Assembly: GCF_022346995.1 (NCBI RefSeq)
Contig: NZ_JAKRNM010000004.1
Coordinates: forward strand, 248,001-312,000
From: Paenibacillus sp. ACRRY
GTDB lineage: Bacteria > Bacillota > Bacilli > Paenibacillales > Paenibacillaceae
DNA length: 64,000 nt
Direction of reading: 5' to 3'
Shown here: piece after piece, positions 54,315 to 62,736 of the stretch
Position numbering within the stretch: position 1 is the first letter of the stretch
How the letters are laid out: each line of letters opens with the position of its first letter
Made by a program: the position numbers and the translations under genes
Notes under the pieces: generated by a model
The model's database searches: none
What the model was told of the DNA's origin: nothing
What the model saw: only the letters and a program-made list of their open reading frames with translations

Positions 54315-56393
54315 ATGAAGACTTCCATACTGAGTGATAAGGAACAACATCCCTGGTGGCAGCAGCCGCTGCGCATCATTCAACCTAACATGCAGGTGAA
54401 GGATACCGATAAGATTGATCCCGAACGGCTTGCGAACCAAATGCTCGAGATGGGTGCCAATGCCATGGTGTTTAATATGGGTGGAATCTATGCCTGGTAC
54501 CGCTCCAGTGTCGCATTTCATGTTCAAAATGAATACTTGCCCCGCGGCAGTGATCTGCTGCGGGATATGATCCAGAGCTGTCATCAGCGGGGGATTCGCT
54601 TCATTGCCCGCTTCGATTTCAGCAAGGCAGAGGACTCCGTTTATTTGCAGAAGCCCCAGTGGTTTGTCCGCAAGGAAGGGGGGCAGCCCGATATTATCGG
54701 TGCCACTAGGCCGGGGGCCTGGCCTCTGTTGATGTCGACCTGCATTAACGGGGGCTACCGCAACGAAGAACTGGCGGTTCCTGTAATCCGGGAAGCACTG
54801 GAACGGTATGAGATTGATGGTGTCTTCTTCAACGCACCCGGATATGTATTTTGCCAATGCTCCAATTGTCAGAAGAAATACAAGGGGATATATGGAACAG
54901 AGCTGCCGAGTACTTCAGCAGAGATGGCGTCTGATTTTGCGGCTCGCTGCTTCGATGATAATCTGGGCCGGATGTATCAGGAGATTAAGGCTGTTCGGTC
55001 CGATGTGCCGATGATCCTGTACTACAATCTGCATCGGGATAATCTGGAGAAACGGGTATCCATCACCGACATGCTCTGTACTGAACCGCAGGATGTGTTG
55101 TCGCTGGGTCACACCCGTATCCCGGAGTTCTGGCAGCCTGCACTCAGTATCAAGGTGGGGCGTTCCGTTCCGGGTCGCCCTGACCCCTTCGGCATCGTAC
55201 ATTCTTGCCCCGGCATGGACTGGCGACATACCGGGCTTCCGCCTGCCGAATACCGCTTCTGGCTCTCGCAGATCCCGGCCAATGGCGGTCAGCTCTGGCA
55301 TTCATTAACCGGAATCCCGGATACGATCATGGATAAGCGAATTTTGCGAACCGTTACAGAGGTCAACAGGGATACAGCGAAGATTGCTTCCCATATGGAC
55401 GGCGCACAACCAGTGAACCAGGTAGCGCTCATGTGGAGTGCCAATCGTTCAGCAGAAGGCTTGGCGGAGGCACTCATCCATAAGCACATTCCATTCGATG
55501 TGATTCTGCCTGAACAGGTGGCCAGCGTGAACCTGAACCACTATCCGGTCGTTATTTTGCCTGAAGGATTTGCACATTCATCCAATTTTACAGATTTGCT
55601 TCGCGATTATGTGAGTCAGGGAGGCAGCCTTATCGCAGAGGGAGTGCTGTCGAACGTTGAAAATGAGACCGATTCGATGCTATTGGACCTGTTTGGTATT
55701 TCCGGGGAAATGCAGGAGAGCGAGTATTTGGTTGCATCCTATCTGCGGTTTGAACAGATATCTAGCATAGACAATGAAGGGAATCCACTGCAGAGGAAGC
55801 TGGAGGAAACGGAACTCATACCGCATCGAGGCAAGGTGATGTACTGTCAGCCCAAGGATGCGGATGTGCAGGTATTGGCAACGTTAGTCCCTCCGTTCTC
55901 TCCGTTGGAAAGTGTAGGGGCTCCTCCGGAACGGGCCTCGCTGGCTGTTAAACAAACGGATCTTCCGCTGGCGCTGTTGCGAACCTTTGGCACAGGGCGG
56001 ACCTTATATTTCCCGTTTTCGCTTAGCGGTCTCATACAGGAATTCAAATTAGAGGAACATTTCCGGTTGTTTTCCAATGCCGTTCATTTGCAGCTGAACA
56101 ATAAAGCTCTGGTATCGATCACGGAAGCGCCAGGTTTACAGCTGACTGTTTTCCGCAAGGATAACGACTTGTTGATTCATCTAGTGAACGGGGCAGGCCG
56201 CAGGCCGCTGTCATCTGTACTCCCCATACATGGTATTGAGATCACAGTTCGTTCAGGGGAGGATACTCCTGCAGAAGCTGAAGCGTTAATCGCAGGGACG
56301 CAGCTGAAGACAGAACGGCTTGGAGATAAAATCAAAATTTGCGTTCCTACGCTGGACGTTTGGGAGTGTATCCGGGTACCTCTCTTGATATAA
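54315..56393 (+). CDS. GHL6-type glycoside hydrolase-like protein, paralog 2
   Basis: 692 residues, paralog of the protein at 48788 in the same locus: MVFNMGGIYAWYRSS, FIARFDFSKAEDSVY, STCINGGYRNE, IDGVFFNAPGY and CQCSNCQKKYK align with it. The central Rossmann-like segment (VALMWSANRSAEGLAE, YPVVILPEGFAHSSNF) and a beta C-terminus follow. Probably a distinct specificity on the same imported glycan. Starts 18 bases after the binding protein; GGTAAAGGAGAAG upstream. Confidence 0.78.
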   Translation: MKTSILSDKEQHPWWQQPLRIIQPNMQVKDTDKIDPERLANQMLEMGANAMVFNMGGIYAWYRSSVAFHVQNEYLPRGSDLLRDMIQSCHQRGIRFIARFDFSKAEDSVYLQKPQWFVRKEGGQPDIIGATRPGAWPLLMSTCINGGYRNEELAVPVIREALERYEIDGVFFNAPGYVFCQCSNCQKKYKGIYGTELPSTSAEMASDFAARCFDDNLGRMYQEIKAVRSDVPMILYYNLHRDNLEKRVSITDMLCTEPQDVLSLGHTRIPEFWQPALSIKVGRSVPGRPDPFGIVHSCPGMDWRHTGLPPAEYRFWLSQIPANGGQLWHSLTGIPDTIMDKRILRTVTEVNRDTAKIASHMDGAQPVNQVALMWSANRSAEGLAEALIHKHIPFDVILPEQVASVNLNHYPVVILPEGFAHSSNFTDLLRDYVSQGGSLIAEGVLSNVENETDSMLLDLFGISGEMQESEYLVASYLRFEQISSIDNEGNPLQRKLEETELIPHRGKVMYCQPKDADVQVLATLVPPFSPLESVGAPPERASLAVKQTDLPLALLRTFGTGRTLYFPFSLSGLIQEFKLEEHFRLFSNAVHLQLNNKALVSITEAPGLQLTVFRKDNDLLIHLVNGAGRRPLSSVLPIHGIEITVRSGEDTPAEAEALIAGTQLKTERLGDKIKICVPTLDVWECIRVPLLI

Positions 56394-56449
56394 TGAACCC
56401 GAACAGAGGCATGCGAAAACGAGCTAAGGCAGCATACGGGGGTGATTCC

Positions 56450-58783
56450 ATGAGGCGGGCAATGCATACCATCCAATCAGCGCTTGACCGCTGGTTCGCA
56501 ACGAATGGTTATCTGAAAAGACTGATCTGGTTGGGCTGCATGTCGGTGGTCATCCCGGTGGTGCTTGCCGGAAGCGCGTACTATCATTTCTCGATGATCA
56601 AACTGACTGAACAATTCCAGGATAACAATATGGCCTCATTGAACTTGCTCAAAGACAGGGTGGAGAATATTCTGACCAATATTGAGCATGAATCCATGCA
56701 GCTCGCGAGTGGCCCGTTGATGCGAAATGCATTAGGCAGTGCTCATTATGAGAGCGATTACTTTCTCCATCTTGATCTGCTCGATCTGTTTCAGCTCCAC
56801 AAAAACACCAATAACTTAATTGAAGAAATGATTTATTATGATGCCAAAACAGATATGGTTCTGTCCCACTATTACGGATTGGTCCCGCTGGCGGATTACA
56901 AGGAGAAGCAGGATATGGAGACTGCTCTGGAAGGCCAAGCAGCTGCAGGTTGGAGTTATCTCCCTCAATCCGGAGAAGCGGGTTATATTTCCTATGTTAG
57001 GCAAGTGCCCGTCATGGGCCAGGGAGAACCGCGGGGAGTGGTCATTCTCCAAGTGAAGGAACAGGAGCTGCGGAGTTTGCTGCGCAGCTATTCCGTCAGT
57101 CTGAAAGATCAATCCCTCGCCATTCTTAATGCAGATCAGCGTATTATTTTGCACACGGACGGCCCTGGAGAGATAGGCAAAAGGGCATCGGAGTACGATG
57201 TGCTGCAGCAGATTGCATATGCAGAAGGCAGAGAACGTTCCGGCCATGAGGTACTGAAGAGCGAGGATGGGAATGAACTTGTGGCATATGCCTCGGCATC
57301 CATGGGAAGGACCTATATATCCCAGCTCCCTGAGCAGGAGATGATTGCCCAGTTGAATTGGATCAAGGTGCTCATCCTGATCTCGGTGTCCATCTTTGTG
57401 TTGGTCGGTATGCTGCTCACCTGGTTCAGCTCACGGCTGGCCTACAACCCTATTCAGCAGCTGCTGCGGTATGGAGAACACTTGCGCAGGAACGGGCAGG
57501 AAACAGCTCCGCAAGGGAATGAAATCGAATATATTCGGTCTTCGCTCAGCTATCTCAATGAACAGACCGAAACCTTGAATCGGTATATAGAGGGCATACA
57601 GCCAGATCTCCGCGATCGTTTTCTGCAGAAATTACTGCAATCTAGCGGTTTGTGGACCAGCAGCAGACTGGAAGAAGAATGTGCCAGACATGAGTTCCGG
57701 ACGGAGGGACAATTTTTGGTGCTGGTCGTGAAAGTGGAAAATCTGGTCAAGAAGAAACGGTTTTTACCCAGTGAAGGCCCCGTCATTGTATTTGCCCTGA
57801 GAAATGTCATGGATGAACTGCTCAGCCAAAAAAACGATCTGACCGGATATGTTGTGGACAAAAATGATAGTGATTCTGTCGCGATCCTGCACTTTGATTC
57901 GGAGATTTCTCCCTGTGAAGCAAGGGACAGGGTATGCAGCTATGCAGAGGAGATTCATCGCGCCCTGGATCAGTATCTGTCTTTCTCGGCGACAGTGGGC
58001 GTAGGACGTCCGGGTCAACTTCATGGGATTGCAGAATCCTTTCGGGAAGCGCAGCTCGCCCTGCAGTATCGACTATTTGATGATGCCGAGAATGTTCTGT
58101 TCTATGAAGATATTCTGGCCACCCAGCGTAATCCGGTCTTCATGTATCCACGGGAGATGGAAGGGGAGATTCTTGAATCCTTATGGAACGGAACGCTTAC
58201 GCATGCGGAGGATGCCCTCCATCGGTTCTCCAAGAAAGTGCGTGCATCCGAATCCTATACGGTCATGATTCAGGGGTATCACATGCTGCTGTCGGCCATT
58301 ATTCAATTCATGGAGACGAAGGGTCCCGGCATGCTTGAACGACTAGGCAGCAATTTGTTCGATCAGCTGCAGGAAAATCAGACATCGAAGGAGATGCATG
58401 ACTGGTTTATCGGTGTGCTGTTTCCTCGATGCATTGAGGCCAGCCAGGATCTTCGTACCAATTCATCCCGCCTGATTGTTCAGCGGGTCTGCGAGCATCT
58501 GAGCAGCCATCCCGAAGGAATGCAATCACTATCGGATTGTGCAGAACTCGTGAATGTCAGTCCTTCCTATCTAAGCAGGCTCTTCAAGAAGGAAATGGGA
58601 GTGTCCTTTATCGAATACCTGATGAATCTGAAGGTGCAAAAAGCGAAGCAATTGTTGAAGGAAACGGATTGCACCATCACGGAAATTGCCGAACAAGTGG
58701 GATATTCGGAACGCAACCTGAACAGGGCTTTTCAGCGCTTTGTTCAGATGTCGCCCAATCAATATCGAATATCGGTCCGCTAG
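56450..58783 (+). CDS. Membrane-anchored AraC-family regulator
   Basis: 777 residues. TM1 (about 24-45), an extracytoplasmic sensor (about 46-300), TM2 (about 304-328, WIKVLILISVSIFVLVGMLL), a linker and a C-terminal AraC DNA-binding domain (about 670-777, VSPSYLSRLFKKEMGVSFIE and IAEQVGYSERNLNRAF). Such one-component regulators sense the extracellular glycan and turn on the adjacent transporter operon. ATG 56450 with GGGGGTGA upstream is preferred; earlier in-frame ATGs overlap the preceding stop. Confidence 0.88.
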   Translation: MRRAMHTIQSALDRWFATNGYLKRLIWLGCMSVVIPVVLAGSAYYHFSMIKLTEQFQDNNMASLNLLKDRVENILTNIEHESMQLASGPLMRNALGSAHYESDYFLHLDLLDLFQLHKNTNNLIEEMIYYDAKTDMVLSHYYGLVPLADYKEKQDMETALEGQAAAGWSYLPQSGEAGYISYVRQVPVMGQGEPRGVVILQVKEQELRSLLRSYSVSLKDQSLAILNADQRIILHTDGPGEIGKRASEYDVLQQIAYAEGRERSGHEVLKSEDGNELVAYASASMGRTYISQLPEQEMIAQLNWIKVLILISVSIFVLVGMLLTWFSSRLAYNPIQQLLRYGEHLRRNGQETAPQGNEIEYIRSSLSYLNEQTETLNRYIEGIQPDLRDRFLQKLLQSSGLWTSSRLEEECARHEFRTEGQFLVLVVKVENLVKKKRFLPSEGPVIVFALRNVMDELLSQKNDLTGYVVDKNDSDSVAILHFDSEISPCEARDRVCSYAEEIHRALDQYLSFSATVGVGRPGQLHGIAESFREAQLALQYRLFDDAENVLFYEDILATQRNPVFMYPREMEGEILESLWNGTLTHAEDALHRFSKKVRASESYTVMIQGYHMLLSAIIQFMETKGPGMLERLGSNLFDQLQENQTSKEMHDWFIGVLFPRCIEASQDLRTNSSRLIVQRVCEHLSSHPEGMQSLSDCAELVNVSPSYLSRLFKKEMGVSFIEYLMNLKVQKAKQLLKETDCTITEIAEQVGYSERNLNRAFQRFVQMSPNQYRISVR

Positions 58784-58891
58784 ATTTCATGTAAATGATA
58801 GACGGCGGCGTGCGAAAGCTATAACATACAGATATAGCGATCCAAGACAAGCACCTCACCAAACGATAGAGAAACAAGGAGGAAACCTACG

Positions 58892-59785
58892 ATGACAAAT
58901 ACGACGAAGGCACCTGGAGAGACGAAAGTTGGCTTTATCGGTACAGGCGTTATGGGGAAAAGCATGGCAGGTCACATCCAGAAAGCGGGCTACCCGCTGC
59001 ATGTGTATACCCGCACAGCTGCCAAAGCGGAAGCATTGGTGAATGAAGGGGCCGTTTGGCACGATACACCAGGCAAACTTGCGGCTGAGTGTGATGTCAT
59101 CATCACGATGGTAGGGTATCCGAAGGATGTAGAGGAGATTTATCTTGGCGAGGACGGTCTTGTGGCCAATGCCAAACCGGGTTCAACCCTGATTGATATG
59201 ACAACATCCAGTCCCATGCTGGCTGCTCGCATCTTCGAGGCAGCGGAAGCCAAGGGGCTGCATGCCTTGGATGCACCCGTATCGGGTGGAGATATTGGCG
59301 CACGGGATGGCAAGTTGTCCATCATGGTTGGTGGTACCTCGGAAGCATTCGAAGCGGTACGGCCGCTGTTCGAGTGTATGGGCACCAACATTGTATTGCA
59401 GGGCAAGGCCGGTTCCGGTCAGCATACCAAAATGTGCAACCAGATTGCCATTGCATCCGGCATGATGGGCGTATGCGAAGCACTCGCCTATGCCAAGAGT
59501 TCAGGGCTTGACGCGGAGAACGTGTTGAAGAGCATTGCTACCGGAGCAGCCGGAAGCTGGTCACTTAGCAATCTCGGTCCGCGCATGATCGCAGGCGATT
59601 TCGAGCCTGGATTCTATGTGAAGCATTTTATCAAAGACATGGGAATTGCCCTCGAATCGGCCAAGGCCATGGGCATGCAGACGCCAGGGTTGGCACTGGC
59701 TGAATCCCTCTACCAGGAAATATCCAGAAACGGTCTGGATGAGAAGGGCACGCAGGTGCTCTATACGTACTATCTTCAAGCATAA
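58892..59785 (+). CDS. 3-hydroxyisobutyrate dehydrogenase-family NAD(P)-dependent oxidoreductase
   Basis: 297 residues. N-terminal Rossmann motif VGFIGTGVMGKSMAGHI, substrate stretch DAPVSGGDIGARDGKLSIMV and the catalytic Lys in GQHTKMCNQ (about residue 180). The family includes 3-hydroxyisobutyrate, tartronate semialdehyde and related beta-hydroxyacid reductases. It follows the glycan locus and may process a sugar-acid product, but could be independent. Strong ribosome site AAGGAGG. Confidence 0.9.
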   Translation: MTNTTKAPGETKVGFIGTGVMGKSMAGHIQKAGYPLHVYTRTAAKAEALVNEGAVWHDTPGKLAAECDVIITMVGYPKDVEEIYLGEDGLVANAKPGSTLIDMTTSSPMLAARIFEAAEAKGLHALDAPVSGGDIGARDGKLSIMVGGTSEAFEAVRPLFECMGTNIVLQGKAGSGQHTKMCNQIAIASGMMGVCEALAYAKSSGLDAENVLKSIATGAAGSWSLSNLGPRMIAGDFEPGFYVKHFIKDMGIALESAKAMGMQTPGLALAESLYQEISRNGLDEKGTQVLYTYYLQA

Positions 59786-59805
59786 ATAGCGTTTGTGGTA
59801 AGCGG

Positions 59806-59850
59806 CAGCGTGTTCTTTTTCTTAAGTGGAAAGGGATACGCTGTTTTTTT
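59806..59850 (+). terminator. Terminator after the oxidoreductase gene
   Basis: CAGCGT (59806-59811) pairs with ACGCTG (59838-59843), extended by TCTTTTTC with GGAAAGGGA, then TTTTTTT. Confidence 0.8.
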
Positions 59851-60079
59851 AGAATTCCCAATGGATCGCATGTGTCTAAAGTCACAATATTGGTTAAATA
59901 TTTACGTATACTTTGATTTGTGCAAGGGAATTAGGCCTGATGACCTTTATTTTTACCCGTCTTCATCCGACATAAGTAATAGAAGTTTACATAATGGAAG
60001 TCCCAAGATGTTGTTATGTTGTTCAATTGTCGTAACCGATCACCTGTAACTCACACTATATTTAGAACGGAGCTTGCCC

Positions 60080-60823
60080 ATGTTCAAAAAAATCCTGTCT
60101 CTGTTCAAGACACAGCCAGAGCTTGCGAGTTCAATTACGGCTTCGGCTCCGGCGATGCCGGATACCGGCCCCGCACCTGCAAGAATGATGCGAAGCAGGC
60201 GCAAATCCAAATCAAAATCCAAGCACGAATCAGCCTGGATCAGCGAGCCGGAAGAACCGACCACAGCAGAACGGCTGCATAGTCTCCCGGGACAATATAA
60301 AGTCCTGAATGACCTGCTCGTTGCCAACCCCAAATCGCGTTCAGGCTATTCACAGATTGATCATGTGGTTATTGGTCCAAGGGGAATCTTCGTCATCGAA
60401 ACCCGTAACCTGACAACAGGCGAAATTCGGGGTGGTCGCAGAGAAGCCAACTGGACAGTCAGTACCAGTCGGATCAAGATGTATAATCCTCTGATGCAGC
60501 ATCGGGGCCATGTTGAGGCGGTTCATGCACACCTTGGAGATTATAAGCGGATCCGCATGATTTCCATGGTGACCTTCACCAATCGCTGCCGGATCAGTGT
60601 CGATCCTGCGGTGCGGTATGTGAATTCCGATGAACTGGTGATATATGATCATGAATTGGTTGAAACCATTCTGCGCAAAACGGAAAGGCTTGAAACAGAA
60701 GTGCCTGAAACGTTGTTTAAAGAGCAGGATATTCAGGCGATTTATTCCTTGCTGACGTCAGCTAATTGCACAGAGCCTCAGACTCGGGCGGAACATATCG
60801 AGAAGGCTAAGGGTATTAAATAG
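60080..60823 (+). CDS. NERD (nuclease-related) domain protein
   Basis: 247 residues. An Ala/Pro and Arg/Lys-rich N-terminus (about 1-55) is followed by a NERD domain (about 68-175): GQYKVLNDLLVAN, QIDHVVIGPRGIFVIETRN, ANWTVS. The IDHVVIG-x-GIFVIExK-like pattern is a PD-(D/E)xK relative; here the K is replaced by R (ETRN), so activity is uncertain. ATG 60080 has GGAG 7 bases upstream. Single gene, terminated at 60846. Confidence 0.82.
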   Translation: MFKKILSLFKTQPELASSITASAPAMPDTGPAPARMMRSRRKSKSKSKHESAWISEPEEPTTAERLHSLPGQYKVLNDLLVANPKSRSGYSQIDHVVIGPRGIFVIETRNLTTGEIRGGRREANWTVSTSRIKMYNPLMQHRGHVEAVHAHLGDYKRIRMISMVTFTNRCRISVDPAVRYVNSDELVIYDHELVETILRKTERLETEVPETLFKEQDIQAIYSLLTSANCTEPQTRAEHIEKAKGIK

Positions 60824-60845
60824 CTTATAAATAGGTTTCTTGCAG

Positions 60846-60879
60846 ACACTGTTGTCCTTCGGGATGACAGTGTTTTTTT
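60846..60879 (+). terminator. Terminator after the NERD gene
   Basis: ACACTGT (60846-60852) with ACAGTGT (60867-60873), inner TCC/GGGA, then TTTTTTT. Confidence 0.8.
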
Positions 60880-61097
60880 GTACTTTTGTCGGGGGCACCC
60901 AGTCATGACAGCTCAAGGAGACAGGTACATCGTCGTATACACCCAGAATTTAACTTATGTTAGAATGTAGACCAATACTTACCTGTGAATACGGCATGTT
61001 ATCCGAAGATAGATCATATGGGCATTATGAATTCAATCTTACATGCTATGGTTAATGTAGTTTAGATGCATACATAAGATAAGGGGAAGATTATATC

Positions 61098-61952
61098 ATG
61101 AGATGGACTCAAACGATTCGGATGTTTACCACGATCTTCAGCTTGGCTGCTGTTCTAACCGCATGCGGCGGCGGAGCCAAGGAAGCCGCCAGCCCAGAAC
61201 CTGCCCAGGAGGCAGGTGTTGAAGCGACAGCAAGCAGCAGCACAGAGCAGTCAGGTGCCGATACGGTGGCAGAGGATAGTGAGGGTAACGCAGCTGAACC
61301 AGCCTCAGATGCTACGGAGACTTTGAAAGAACTGCAGGATCAATATGCTGACAAGCTTGGCTATATCCGTATTCCGCTGGACGACCATCCGGTTCGCCGG
61401 GTTAGTGAGGAAGGTTCCAAGAATATTAACGTTGCCAATTACAGCGATGCTGTCGTGGATATGAATGCAGAGGTTCCGATTCATGCCAATACACAGCGTT
61501 TGATTGATGACGCCTTTCCTTTCTTTACAACTGTGCAGGCACCTGACGTGACCTACATCACTTGGGATGAAGCTACGAACCTGGAACGGGCCATGGTCAA
61601 GACGCTGTTTATTTCACGTGAAGGTCTGCTGATTACCGAGGATGCGATGAATAACAAGGATTATAGCAGTCAATCGTTTCAGGACTCCATGGATTTCTTC
61701 AGAGTAACCGCGAAATTCGAATCCATGGCTCCGGTTGCACAGCATCCATATGACATTACGTTAAGCGAACTCTACGACAAGGCCCGCAAGTCATGGGGGG
61801 AGCTGGCAGCAATGGACCCCGAGCAGGATGAGGCAGCGTTTGCCGAGATGTACAAGAAGGCAAGAACGGATGCCAATAATGCGATGGGGCTGCTTAACAT
61901 ATTGCTGTCTACGAATGAGGAAGAGCGTATGGAGCAGACATACGGAAAGTAG
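61098..61952 (+). CDS. Lipoprotein, hypothetical
   Basis: 284 residues, lipobox LTACGGG (Cys near residue 24) with a long Ala/Glu/Ser linker (to ~75), then a helical domain rich in acidic residues (LKELQDQYADKLGYIRIPLD). No enzyme motif. AAGGGGA before ATG. Ends in the terminator at 62006. Unknown family. Confidence 0.68.
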   Translation: MRWTQTIRMFTTIFSLAAVLTACGGGAKEAASPEPAQEAGVEATASSSTEQSGADTVAEDSEGNAAEPASDATETLKELQDQYADKLGYIRIPLDDHPVRRVSEEGSKNINVANYSDAVVDMNAEVPIHANTQRLIDDAFPFFTTVQAPDVTYITWDEATNLERAMVKTLFISREGLLITEDAMNNKDYSSQSFQDSMDFFRVTAKFESMAPVAQHPYDITLSELYDKARKSWGELAAMDPEQDEAAFAEMYKKARTDANNAMGLLNILLSTNEEERMEQTYGK

Positions 61953-62005
61953 AAGCATGGCTTGTCCATTCACGGATGGGTCCCAATAACCTGCCAACAT
62001 AAATG

Positions 62006-62038
62006 AAAGGTCCATCCGATAAGCGGATGGACCTTTTT
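62006..62038. terminator. Bidirectional terminator between convergent genes
   Basis: AAAGGTCCATCCG (62006-62018) with CGGATGGACCTTT (62024-62036), perfect, then TT. Confidence 0.85.
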
Positions 62039-62054
62039 CGGTCATTTCCTATAT

Positions 62055-62723
62055 TCAAGGCAGATGAATGGTTTGAATATGATCGGTATGCATAATTAAG
62101 GTCTGACCTTCTGCCTCTACCAGTTCAATCAGCTTATTGTCTGCGGCCTTCAGCAATCCAGCCCGATATGGCTTGTCACCAAGATTCAGGATGACAAGTT
62201 CACCAACCATTTTCTGAAGCTGTTGCTCCATTGTCCGTGAAAGAGGCATGGACGCAGGCTGAATGGGGAAGTGCTGCTGGCTTAGGGAATAGGGCGTGCT
62301 GTTTGTTGGAGAAGGAATGATATATTTCAGATGATTGATGGAGACGTAGACCGAATGATGCAGCGGAGAGAAGAAGATGAAGTAATCGTTCATAATGTTC
62401 GTAATATAACCATGCAGCGTACGCCCGCCTATCGAAATTTCACTGAATCTGCCACGAGCATTCATTAATATTTTGCGATACGATATATTGTTGTGATCCA
62501 TCTCGGGATCAGGCGCAGGCACGCTGGAAGTGAAACTGGCATCGCCCCCTTTGGTCATGTGCATGGATTGAAGGTGATGAAGAGGTACATAGGTAAAGCG
62601 TTGATCTCCGTAAACGACAATCAGGTCCTGACCCATATCAATAATCTCACCCTGAATAGGAAGTTTACAGCCGGATAGTTCCAATTCGATGGATTTTCCA
62701 AGCCACATTGTTGGGAATTTCAC
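62055..62723 (-). CDS. Repeat protein with DUF2642-like segments
   Basis: 222 residues from GTG 62723 (GAGAGGAG upstream). Three related beta segments are seen at about 10-55, 95-135 and 180-222, each with a small hydrophobic-Gly core and an ending like YVPLHHLQSMHM, YVSINHLKYI and MHTDHIQTIHL. The pattern resembles DUF2642, found in Bacillus and Paenibacillus spore-coat-like proteins. Follows the ArsB-type gene by 13 bases on the same strand. Function uncertain. Confidence 0.65.
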   Translation of the reverse strand: MKFPTMWLGKSIELELSGCKLPIQGEIIDMGQDLIVVYGDQRFTYVPLHHLQSMHMTKGGDASFTSSVPAPDPEMDHNNISYRKILMNARGRFSEISIGGRTLHGYITNIMNDYFIFFSPLHHSVYVSINHLKYIIPSPTNSTPYSLSQQHFPIQPASMPLSRTMEQQLQKMVGELVILNLGDKPYRAGLLKAADNKLIELVEAEGQTLIMHTDHIQTIHLP

Positions 62724-62736
62724 AGTATACCTCCTC

